64,000 bases of DNA from Branchipolynoe longqiensis (taxonomy: Eukaryota > Annelida > Polychaeta > Phyllodocida > Polynoidae): contig CM059193.1 in assembly GCA_030323885.1 (NCBI GenBank), positions 93,922,852 to 93,986,851 on the forward strand. Direction: 5' to 3'. Shown in pieces: positions 33,028-42,150 of the stretch. The position numbers and the translations under genes were made by a program. The notes under the pieces were generated by a model, which did no database searches, had not been told where the DNA came from, and was given only the letters and a program-made list of their open reading frames with translations. The number at the start of each line of letters is the position of its first letter. Position 1 is the first letter of the stretch.

Positions 33028-33188
33028 ATGTTTAAACCCTACCTACCATTCACTCCGTCTGAAATAGTTCACATAGTTAGCGTTGTCTTTCAACTGTTAG
33101 AGTTGCAGGACGCGCCTATTGCGGATCGATATCAAACAAGACAAAGCCGCCACGCACCTGAGTCTAGTCTGATATCGGCACGTGAGAG
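33028..33188 (+). CDS. candidate first coding exon with consensus splice donor; unrecognised protein
   Basis: ATG in the context ACCATCATGT opens a 53-codon frame ending exactly before GAGAG|GTAAGTGT, an excellent 5' splice site. The N-terminus reads MFKPYLPFTPSEIVHIVSVV and is followed by FQLLELQDAPIADRYQTRQS. The first half is hydrophobic and potentially helical; the second half is Arg/Ser-rich. If unspliced, the frame stops two codons after the donor. The sequence is not repetitive in this window and has mixed composition, unlike the simple-repeat frames around it. Upstream lies a pyrimidine tract without an AG, which argues for a first rather than an internal exon. I do not recognise the family. 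It may be a chance ORF; no downstream exon of compatible phase (2 nt over) could be identified in the window. Confidence 0.3.
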
Positions 33189-33351
33189 GTAAGTGTAACC
33201 TTAATCCCAGCTTTACACCATTAAAGTGACTATCCCTAATATTGCCGTTTGTGCGAATACTGCCAGGAACTCTGTGTCACCGCGACAGACGCTGAACCTG
33301 CTGCTGATTCCCACGTGGACACTTTCAGTTGTTCACAGTTGTTTGTGACCT

Positions 33352-33650
33352 GCGTAAGGATGTGCATCCATAGACTGTTCCTTTGTGGCCTGTTCCCTTG
33401 TTCCGTGTTCGCTTGTGACCTTGTAATGCGTCACACAGACAATGAACCTGTGTTTTGCTTAGTGACAGTTCCCAGAGGTTGAATTTAGACCCAGGGACTG
33501 TATGGCCTTGTGCACGGCACCTGTGACATACTGACTGGGAACATAGAGAATTAACATGTTCATGGTCTGTGTAGCATGTCGCAAGGTCAGAAGGTCACAA
33601 GCGAACAGGGAACAAGGGAACACACCAGAAGGGAACAGTCTATGGATACA
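33352..33650. repeat. imperfect inverted repeat, arms about 95 bp
   Basis: Left arm 33352-33450 contains ATCCATAGACTGTTCC and TGTTCGCTTGTGACCTT. The right arm 33555-33650 is its reverse complement at roughly 80 percent, with about 105 bp between. The right arm holds a DR2 AGGTCA pair (33584-33589, 33592-33597). Confidence 0.8.
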
Positions 33651-33655
33651 CGGCC

Positions 33656-33956
33656 TAAAGCTAAGATTCCTTATATGCGGTATGCGGCATGCGAATGCGA
33701 ATAAAAATCGAAAAGCATGTAAATGAATAGTGGTGCTTCCATACGTCTGAATATGCGAATGCGAATGCGGCAAATGGATCGACCCATGCACTGATCGGTG
33801 CGGCATGCGAATGTGAATACTGCTGCGTTTGCCATAGAAAACAATACTGTTCCTTCACAAATTTGGAGGAAAAACCCCAAATTTGTTGGGGGTTGGCATA
33901 TATCTAACACATTCGCATGCCGCATGCGCATACCGTGTATGAGGAATCTTAGCTTA
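33656..33956. mobile_element. W2b word element (GCATGCGAATGCG word)
   Basis: 301 bp. Ends TAAAGCTAAGATTCCTTATA and, reversed, TTAAGCTAAGATTCCTCATA. Arms repeat GCGGCATGCGAATGCG. It shares with W2a, in inverted orientation, the 25-bp near-palindrome (33777-33801), the TTTTCGATTTTTATTCGCAT segment and their spacing. A second small hairpin is CAAATTTGGAGG / CCCCAAATTTG at 33858-33882. No ORF. Confidence 0.82.
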
Positions 33957-34700
33957 ACACTTCCATTGTGAGTTACTGGGGACTAGTGAGGGACTGAAGC
34001 AGGATCCCGGCGTGGTTATACACCCGGAAGTAGGGTGGCTGTCCTTCCCAGCCCTATCCTTCACTATAGGCCCTATATTTAAAACTCACTTTGAACCCAT
34101 AAACGCGTGTTTCCCAATAATCGTACTTAACAGTGTTTATTGTCCTACATTTGTTTCTGCTTTGCATTGCGGTTAAATTGTGTTAGCAAATATCCTACAT
34201 TAATTAGATCAAATAGCCCTTCCTTGTGTGTGTGTCTGTCTGTGTGTGTGTGTATGTGTGTGTGTGTGTGTCTGTCTGTGTGTCTGTGTGTAACAATGTG
34301 TAGTGCTACACTGAGCTTTCACTCCACCCTTGTACGGCAATAGACCTGACTGGTGACTGGGAAGGCACCAGTGTAAGCAACTCGCAACTGACGTATTCAT
34401 AACGCGGGAACAGGCTCCGGTGGCGCCACCTGGCGGGACGCTGAAGTACTGGACACTCACACATTCCTGAGACCGAGGTCAGTCTGCACAGCTCCTCAAC
34501 CCCAAATGTTCACCCACCCACCCACCTAAATTTAAACATGCCGTCTCATTCTCGGTGTGGACATCTGACGTTGCACACTTAGCTGTGCCTACGTCCGCTT
34601 TCCTTCTATCCGCCAGCAACTTGGAATGAAACTGGAAGTTTTTTTCAACGAACGATCTCTTGTGTATCCATAGACTTGTGAATGGATTTATACCAGAGTG
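33957..34700. other. unassigned sequence with GT microsatellite
   Basis: GT/CTGT repeat at 34225-34292. Otherwise unique, with ACCCGGAAGTAG (ETS-like, about 34021). No gene recognised. Confidence 0.4.
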
Positions 34701-34708
34701 GGCAAACC

Positions 34709-35055
34709 GCTGTCAAGTAACTGTCAAGTCGCTGTCAAGTCACTGTCGAGTCACTGACGAGTCACTGTCAAGTCACTGTCAAGTCGCTGTCAAGTAGCAT
34801 ACATCACATATATATATGGGATGGCCGAATGAGTTAGAGCGTGGGATCGTGGGTTCAAACGCTGGTCGAGTCAAACCAATGACTTAAAAAGTTATACTTA
34901 TCGCTTCCTAGCCAGGCATTCGGCATTATTAGGATAGGACAAGGAGCAGTGGAATGAGGAAGATCAATTGTCTGCAATTGAAATTTCCCCTGCTTAAACA
35001 ACTAATGTACAACAACAACAAAAAGTCATTGTCAAGTCAGTGTCCAGTCATTGGG
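34709..35055. repeat. 10-bp CTGTCAAGTC minisatellite split by a SINE-B
   Basis: About nine CACTGTCAAGT units at 34709-34798 and three more degenerate ones at 35026-35055, on either side of the SINE-B insertion. Confidence 0.85.
34817..35023 (+). repeat. SINE-B, inserted in a minisatellite
   Basis: Head GGGATGGCCGAATGAGTTAG, B box GTGGGTTCAAACGCTGG. Tail GAATGAGGAAGATCAATTGT to CAACTAATGTACAACAACAA. Confidence 0.92.
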
Positions 35056-35232
35056 CGTCAGCTTATATGGGAGTAGAGCAAAATGGATGGGAATATATTC
35101 TCTCTGGCATTTTAGGAAATGTAACCACCTTGCCTTTTTGTATGACAAAGGGAGTCGATTAACTTCCTCATAAAAAAATAAACAGTAGGTCATGTTTAAA
35201 TAGATTTTAACATGCGTTTGGAATAAATAAAT

Positions 35233-35345
35233 ATTGTCGTGGGGGTGATGAAAATGGGAATTACTGTGCCTAGAGCGGGACTCGAACCCACATCTCTTTG
35301 CATTCCGGGCCAGTGTGCTAACCATTACACCACCTAGGCTCCCTG
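35233..35345 (-). repeat. SINE-D, second copy
   Basis: Reverse-strand tRNA-like unit: GGAGCCTAGGTGGTGTAATG head, GTGGGTTCGAGTCCCGCTCT B box, ATTCCCATTTTCATCACCCC tail. Confidence 0.82.
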
Positions 35346-35419
35346 ATATCAATACACTCCCCACGCCTACCTGTCTATGTGGTTACTTGCCTGAGAGGTC
35401 AGTGCAGACCACTACAATA

Positions 35420-35590
35420 TTATTCTTGGGATTATTGATAATGTTGACATTTTTAACATTGTTGGTATTACTGACATTTATAATATTGGTAATGGTGACA
35501 TTGTTAAGATTAGTAACTCCATTAATAGTATTAATGGGATTAATGCCATTATCATTGGTAATGTCTGTGTGTTCCTTGTTATTATTATTA
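35420..35590. repeat. degenerate ATT/GACATT trinucleotide-like tract
   Basis: ATTGATAATGTTGACATTTT and following units keep an approximate 3-bp phase, giving Asn/Ile/Val-rich frames on both strands. Old degenerate microsatellite. Confidence 0.6.
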
Positions 35591-35641
35591 CACTGTGGCC
35601 TGAATTTCGACGGAGATACTTGGTACGCTATGACAGCTGTG

Positions 35642-36204
35642 CTCAAAGTTGCACAGTCTGATGGTTTTCACTTGTTGTAATTTTTCTGAGATAAATATAT
35701 TAAATTGATTGTTATAATCTACCTTACTTTAGTTTGAGATAACGTGCATTTAAATGGCCAACCTTTGTACAAACATGTCAAATTAGTGTTGGCAAGCACG
35801 CCAAAACTCTGACACCATAGGCTTCAGCATAACAGGTTCTATTGAATTGACTCAATATTCCCTTCTTTGTTGCAACAAATGCTTAATAAGTGCATCAGTA
35901 TGTGCATTAGATATGTAGAATAAAATCTAAAGTAATGTAAAGCTTGTTTTATTTAACGACGCCTCTAGAGCATATTGATTTTTATCATCGGCTATTGGAT
36001 GTCAAACATATGGTCATTCTGACATATTTCTATGGAGGAAACCTTCTGCCGCCACATAGGCTACTCTTTCCGATAAGCAGCAAGGAGTCTTTTATATGCA
36101 CTTTCCCACAGACAGGGCAGCATGTACCACAGCCTTTGATGAACCAGTTTGATGAACGTTTAGGTTTTGAAAATTTGATGCTCCATCGGACTATGCAGCT
36201 TTAA
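35642..36204 (+). mobile_element. M1 element carrying a SINE-C insertion
   Basis: Starts AAAGTTGCACAGTCTGATGG and ends CATCGGACTATGCAGCTTTA followed by A. The interior is interrupted at 35937-36153 by a 5'-truncated, inverted SINE-C. Confidence 0.88.
35937..36153 (-). repeat. SINE-C 3' portion nested in M1
   Basis: TTGTTTTATTTAACGACGCC at the left to GGTACATGCTGCCCTG-type sequence (reversed), lost beyond TTCATCAAA. Confidence 0.9.
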
Positions 36205-36309
36205 ACGAAATGAGTTGTATTGTCTTCTCTGACGCCCCAGCACAACACATTCATTATTTAAACCTCATCCTGATCAAAAAGATATTTGATTAGAGATATT
36301 GCTTTGAAA

Positions 36310-36740
36310 TGGCCGCCCGCCCCGAGTTCAGCCTATTACTGCCCGCCACTTATTAATAAAAGCCTGTAACCGGATATCTATGGTGACCACTGGCGGCCCC
36401 TGGTGGCCAACCCGCGCAACAAAGCCCCGCGCCGCGCCGCGCCTGCGATGTAAGCCGCGCGCTGATTGGCTGCCGGGTGGAAAGCACGCGCTGATTGGCT
36501 GGCGGAGACAATGGGACGCTGGTGGGCTGTGCGGGTGGGCGGGGTGGCGGGAACCAACTCGCAGTGTCGTCTGCCAGTGCGAGCCGGCTACAGGTGTCGT
36601 CTGCTCTGCCTGTGAAGTTCCCGCCCAGAGATTAGGCGGCCCACACACTTCCTGTCGGATTAGCCGCGGCCATAAGACGCGACTAGTAACTGACATGTCG
36701 GAACAATGCCTGTCTGCAGGACAGAACCAGTGACAGTGTC
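36310..36740. promoter_or_regulatory. CpG-rich promoter-like region
   Basis: GC- and CpG-dense unique sequence (CCGCGCCGCGCCGCGCC) in an otherwise CpG-poor setting. It has two copies of GCTGATTGGCTG (inverted CCAAT boxes at 36465-36469 and 36494-36498) about 30 bp apart, and a CTCF-like GGCCACCAGGGGCC on the minus strand (36394-36408). No TATA box or ORF of clear merit. Could be a CpG-island promoter or simply a GC-rich patch. Confidence 0.4.
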
Positions 36741-37043
36741 AGTGCGAGGCTGGTATACAGGATACAGGATATAGAGACTGGTTACCCGGCGTGTTCAACT
36801 CCAGCTGTGAGCCTGGTGTACAGGATACATACAAGGACTGCCATTACCTGGGTTTAACTCCAGCGTTGTGGATTCGTCAGATTCCCAGCCCTGATGGAGG
36901 ACGCTGGTTGGGTGTGTGTGGGACTGTTGACAAGACTGCGCCAGTAACAATTGGCTCCGTGGGGGAGAGTGGGGCCGGACCAATCCCACGTTTGTCTGTA
37001 CTACTTACAGAGACGACGTTCTGAGTACACCCACAAAGTTCTT
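36741..37043. other. unassigned sequence with a short duplicated phrase
   Basis: TATACAGGATACAGGATATA and GTGTACAGGATACATACAAG lie about 70 bp apart. A 77-codon frame (36791-37021) has no recognisable domain and I do not call it a gene. Confidence 0.4.
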
Positions 37044-37336
37044 TGTTGGAGTGTCATATCAGGACGGGTACCGACTTGTGACAGTGCGCATTCATGGCGA
37101 CTTTATAGTGCTGCCCCACTAGGAGACTAGGCCGCCATCACCATGACCTGATATCCCACTCAGCCACATTATCCTGACACTGAACTGACCAGTCCTTGCC
37201 ATATCCTATTAATGCGGAGCACGAGGTTAGGTAGCGACAAGTCTCAATTTTGTAAGTCATTGGTTTGACTCGATTGGGATTCAGATCTTCCGCACGGGAA
37301 GTCTGTGCTCTACCGATTCGACTACCGCGTCGGTCA
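37044..37336 (-). repeat. SINE-A
   Basis: GTTGGAGTGTCATATCAGGA (tail with deletion) to head GCTCTACCGATTCGACTACC. Confidence 0.9.
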
Positions 37337-38302
37337 CTCACAAAGTGGTGGCTTCTCTCAAAACATTATCGCACATCAACGATTTGAATTGTGAAGTATG
37401 CAAATGGACTTCGCATCAGGATGTGAATAGTTATTTTGGGGTTTTCACCCCAGAGGGATTAGGCTTTGTATACAATAGGATCTGTATGTGAATGACTACG
37501 GACACCTGTGTAATGTGTATTGGATTTGCATATTGGTTTAGTATATGGGAGTATCTGTATGTCTTCGGTATAATAATTCAAACTCGGAGGGGAAATGGTA
37601 CATTAGAAAAACAGTGATTGACTGTATTGAATGTTCAGCAATACCCATTTATGAAAGGACCACACTCTCCTGTTTGTGGGGATCTACGTCTTGTTTTGTC
37701 ACAAGAATCCAAACTAGAGAGACAACAAAAAGACATCGCTAGAGAAGACTTCTGATGGACGATGGTCAACAATATACGAAGGAAACATTTTCTGTGGTTT
37801 CTTCGTAAACTAAACACCGATGAACACACTCAAGTTGTCTGGGGTTTGCCATCCAATCACATCAAAATAAGATTCGATAATAACGTTGCCGCGTTCCACA
37901 TTCTGTGTTGCCGGAGATGAACGTGCCACAGCTCGCAGACGACATTTAACACCTCCCTGCACACACGCCGCTAATTGATCGCCTTATTTTCCCGCCCTTT
38001 TTCATTCCACGCCCGAGTTACCAGACTCGCCGCTGAAGCCAGACGACAATTTCCCGCGTCATTGTCTGTCTGTGATTGAACATTTGGCGGGAAATTAGCA
38101 AATTATGGGCTATAATTGCAGCAAAAAAATAAAGTGTGTGGGATTTGTGGTCCGAATTAAAGACTGTGTGAATTGAGTTAACGGGGTTTGATTGTATCTC
38201 GGGTTTAAGTTGCATTTGATGGAGGTATTATGTAATGTGATTGTCTCATTTTGGGACGGTGTAATTTGACAGGAGACTATCAGTCACTTTGGGGAAGGAT
38301 GG
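37337..38302. promoter_or_regulatory. unique sequence with E2F-like sites
   Basis: E2F-type sites: TTTTCCCGCC (37986), TTTCCCGCG (38050) and a full 12-mer TTTGGCGGGAAA (38083-38094). The phrase CAGACGACA occurs here twice and again at about 39160. No repeat family and no coding exon recognised. Regulatory role is inference. Confidence 0.3.
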
Positions 38303-38616
38303 TTGTTGGAATTTTACATCCTGTCATCTAAGCTCACATCAAAATGGGTACCGACTTGTGACAGTGCACCCTCATGGTGACTTTATAGTGCTGCCCTTTT
38401 GGGAAATCCGGCACCATGACCCAATATCCCATTCAGTCACATTATCCTGTCACTGAACTAACCAGTCTTTGCCCTATCATATTAATGATGAGCGCCAGGC
38501 TAGGAAGTGACAAATATCAATTTTATAAGTCATTGTTTTGACTCGACCGGGAAGCAAACTCCCCTCTCCTGCACGCGAGGCCTGCGCTCTACCGATTCGG
38601 CCACCGCGCCCGGTCA
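38303..38616 (-). repeat. SINE-A
   Basis: TTGTTGGAATTTTACATCCT at the left, head CTCTACCGATTCGGCCACCG at the right, ending CGCCCGGTC. Confidence 0.92.
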
Positions 38617-39295
38617 TTTGAAGAAGGAGACCATCTGGATGGACTTTATCAGAAACATTTATGTTGACCCCACATCAAACTCCCAGAAAGACGAGGAAAT
38701 TCCACACATTCCTGTCATCTGTGTTTAGGAAATGCCACTTGTTGATAAAACAGAACATAACCAGATGACATTTCAGTCAAATGTTAATAATCCGACGACA
38801 TTTTGAAGCAAAAGCGCCCAAATTACATCACATGTTGGTGACTCACCGTAGTGACGCCTACCGGGAGTGACTGCAGTTAAAGTCTCGCCCCACCACGTGA
38901 CCTGTGACGAGAAGTTGGTGCCAGACGCTATCGGGCAGCACGTTATATCCATTAGGCGGCAACAGACGGTCATTTTCCCGCCAAATTGACCTAAAGCAGA
39001 CCATCGCACGACCCAACTTCCTCACCCACACCAATTCCTCCAGTCATTATCGTTCCCACAACTAGTAACTAGCTACCCCGTTTCTCTGTCTCTCCTTCTA
39101 TATATACATTTATATATTGAGGCACACAATGCACACCAGCGGGCGCAATTTAACTGACAGCAGACGACATTCGGCGGGACCCGTCTTTATCGCCTCCAGG
39201 TGGGCATTTATGGCGGGAAGCACAAATTGATTATTGATACGCGACTTGCAGCAGTCCAGTTAAGCGACCACTGCTGAGGGTGTGTGGATCGATCA
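38617..39295. other. unique sequence with second E2F 12-mer
   Basis: TTTCCCGCCAAA at 38974-38985 is the exact reverse complement of the 38083 site. GACAGCAGACGACATTCGGC lies at about 39158. On the minus strand a frame from 39009 runs to a GTGAGT donor-like site at about 38845; too weak to call. Confidence 0.35.
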
Positions 39296-39299
39296 GCGA

Positions 39300-39425
39300 A
39301 TTGATCGACAAGTCAACGAGAACACGCCCACTCCGCCCACCTCGCCCCCTACCCCACCCACCTCGCCCCACTCCGCCCCTCTTCACCCTACTCCTCCCAC
39401 CTCGCCCCCTACCCCACCCACCTCG
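39300..39425. repeat. C-rich CTCCGCCCACCTCGCCC repeat
   Basis: Three to four irregular units of CCACCTCGCCCCCTACCCCA. Confidence 0.85.
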
Positions 39426-39895
39426 GATAACCACACAAACACACAACCAACCACACATAGCCATATACACAAACAAACCCACATAACCACACACATAACC
39501 ACACAAACAAACACACATAGCCACACAAACAAACACACATAACCACACACAAACACACATAACCACACACACAAACACACATAACCACACAAACAAACAC
39601 ACATAATCACACAAACAAACACACATAGCCACACACAAACACATAACCACACAAACAAACACACATAACCACACAAACAAACACACATAACCACACACAA
39701 ACACGCATAACCACACACAAACACACATAACCACACACACAACCACACAAACAAACACATAACCACGCACAAACACACAACTACAAACAAACACTCACAA
39801 CTATATACAAACACACACTACCACACACACAACTACACACGCAAACACCCAAGCACACACAAACACACATAAACATACACACAGACACACACTAG
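39426..39895. repeat. CA-rich minisatellite (ACACATAACCACACAAACAA)
   Basis: 16-22-bp units, with the Val/Cys/Phe-rich minus-strand frames expected of such sequence. Confidence 0.95.
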
Positions 39896-40090
39896 CACAT
39901 CTCTTGGTTGTCCATCGGTGGCGACGACGACAGCAACTCATCATTTCTTGTGAACTCGTCGATGACTGGTGAGTCCAATTTGTGCTCGGAATGTGTGGTG
40001 GCACATTGGACATGCGTGTGTAGCTGCTGTCCGAGAATCTGGTAGATGAAGGAGACAATCTTTTCTCTGCTGACGTTTCATACATAAACA
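39896..40090 (-). pseudogene. LINE C-terminal fragment with C2H2 zinc finger
   Basis: Minus-strand translation includes LLHLPDSRTAATHACPMCHH then TFRAQIGLTSHRRVHKK and a stop. This C-x2-C-x12-H-x3-H finger resembles the C2H2 finger I recall from the C-terminus of some metazoan LINE ORF2-like proteins. After the stop, CGTCGCCACCGATGGACAAC is the start of a 3' UTR. It is flanked on both sides by CA microsatellite, so only this end survives. Not functional. Confidence 0.6.
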
Positions 40091-40320
40091 CACACACAAA
40101 CACACATATTCACACACATAAACGCACATAAGCATACACACAAACACACACTTCCAGTACCACATACTACCAAGCACACAACCACGTACATAAACCCACA
40201 CACAACCACGCACACTCCGCCAAACACGCCACACGCACACCACACACACCACACACACCACACACACCACACACACCACACACACCACACACACCACACA
40301 CACCACACACACACACAAAG
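40091..40320. repeat. CA-rich repeat, ending in perfect ACACACACC units
   Basis: 40226-40310 is about nine perfect 9-bp CACACACAC units. The minus strand encodes artefactual CVVCVV frames. Confidence 0.95.
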
Positions 40321-40509
40321 CCCTCCGGTCCCTGCTGGCCTCTACCTGCGGGCCTAATGAGGTGTGGGATCAGGTCACACTTAGGGACCCCCCCGATCCC
40401 CACCCCCCTCCTGAGGAGCTGGTCGAGCCTGGGCAGCACACGTTACTTCTGTCTCCTAACTGAGGATATCCCTGCCCGACTGGCACTACTGGCAGTCTAC
40501 ACAGCGCAG

Positions 40510-41915
40510 GGCACGGGGCAGTGACCCCAGATTAACATGACCTGATTGGAGCAGTGCACACAGGGAAATGACCCTAGATTAACAGCACCTGATTGAATTA
40601 GTATACACAGGCCAATGACACTAGATTAACAGGACCTGGTTGGATTCGTACACACAGGGCAATGACCATAGATTCACGGACCTAATTGGATCAGTACACA
40701 CAGGGCAGTGACCCCAGATTGACAGGACCTGATTGGATCAGTACACACAGGGCAGTGACCCCAGATTGACAGGACCTGATTGGATCAGTACACACAGGGC
40801 AGTGACCCCAGATTGACAGGACCTGATTGGATCAGTACACACAGGGCAGTGACCCTAGGTTGATAGGACCTGATTGGATCAGTACACACAGGGCAGTGAC
40901 CCTAGGTTGACATGACCTGATTGGATCAGTACACACAGGGCAGTGACCCTAGATTAACAGGACCTGATTGAATTAGTATACACAGGCCAATGACACTAGA
41001 TTAACAGGACCTGGTTGGATTCGTACACACAGGGCAATGACCATAGATTCACGGACCTAATTGGATCAGTACACACAGGGAAATGACCCTAGATTGACAG
41101 GACCTGATTGGATCAGTACACACAGGGCAATGACCCTAGATTCACAGGACTTGATTGAATCAGTACACACAGGGCAGTGACCCTAGATTCACAGGACCTG
41201 ATTGGATCAGTACACACAGGGCAGTGACCCTAGGTTGATAGGACCTGATTGGATTCGTACACACAGGGAAATGACCCTAGATTGACAGGACTTGATTGAA
41301 TCAGTACACACAGGGCAATGACCCTAGATTCACAGGACCTGATTGGATCAGTACACACAGGGCAGTGACCCTATATTCACAGGACCTGATTGGATCAGTA
41401 CACACAGGGCAGTGACCCTATATTGACAGGACCAGATTGGATCAGTACACACAGGGCAGTGACCCTATATTCACAGGACCTGATTGGATCAGTACACACA
41501 GGGCAGTGACCCTAGGTTGATAGGACCTGATTGGATTCGTACACACAGGGAAATGACCCTAGATTGACAGGACTTGATTGAATCAGTACACACAGGGCAA
41601 TGACCCTAGATTCACAGGAACTGATTGGATCAGTACACACAGGGCAGTGACCCTATATTCACAGGACCTGATTGGATCAGTACACACAGGGCAGTGACCC
41701 TATATTGACAGGACCAGATTGGATCAGTACACACAGGGCAGTGACCCTATATTGACAGGACCAGATTGGATCAGTACACACAGGGCAGTGACCCTATATT
41801 CACAGGACCTGATTGGATCAGTACACACAGGGCAGTGACCCTATATTCACAGGACCAGATTGGATCAGTACACACTGGGAAATGACCCTAGATTAACACG
41901 ACCTGATTGGTTCAT
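40510..41915. repeat. 47-bp satellite, about 30 units
   Basis: Unit contains GGGCAGTGACCCTAGATTGA, CAGGACCTGATTGGATCAGT and ACACACA. Larger blocks of 4-5 units recur with the same variants (AACAGGACCTGATTGAATTA at about 40582 and about 40954), evidence of higher-order duplication. Confidence 0.97.
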
Positions 41916-42010
41916 TAAGACTGCGCCACTATCGGGTGATCTCGAAGCTACTCGTGAGACATACCCTGAACGCGTTATGCTAAATTGAAGACTGGCCGCT
42001 GACATTTATT

Positions 42011-42053
42011 TGACCTTGCACAGTGTGACCTTGGAGTTGTGACCTTTTGACCT
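42011..42053 (-). promoter_or_regulatory. four AGGTCA half-sites in 43 bp
   Basis: On the plus strand TGACCT occurs at 42011-42016, 42026-42031, 42040-42045 and 42048-42053, all in the same orientation. The last two form a perfect DR2. The cluster ends 16 bp before the ATG of the candidate exon at 42070. Such half-sites bind nuclear receptors; binding here is inference. Confidence 0.4.
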
Positions 42054-42069
42054 TTGAGCGCTGACAATA

Positions 42070-42150
42070 ATGTTCGACATGCCGAACTCTACGCCATCGA
42101 CTCCTTCTCCCATCGCCCTCTGGGACCCGGAGCGGGTGTTCTCCTTGTTG
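42070..42150 (+). CDS. candidate short first coding exon with GTGAGT donor; unrecognised protein
   Basis: The ATG at 42070 (context CAATAATGT) opens 27 codons, MFDMPNSTPSTPSPIALWDP then ERVFSLL, ending in TTGTTG|GTGAGTGC, a good splice donor in phase 0. An in-frame TGA lies 15 bp upstream (42055-42057), so translation would start here. The Ser/Thr/Pro-rich start followed by a Trp-containing hydrophobic stretch is the composition often seen at the N-terminus of transcription factors, but I recognise no family. Unspliced, the frame runs nine more codons to TAA. It directly follows four AGGTCA half-sites. The main alternative is a chance ORF next to a chance GTGAGT. Confidence 0.3.

Noticed and set aside
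35315..35680. 121-codon Leu/Ile/Val-rich frame resembling a membrane protein
   Set aside because: Lies on a degenerate ATT trinucleotide-like tract and runs into a SINE-D and an M1; hydrophobicity is compositional.
38845..39009. minus-strand 55-codon frame ending at a GTGAGT donor
   Set aside because: No recognisable domain, the frame continues past the donor, and the region is better explained as non-coding unique sequence; kept only as a remark.
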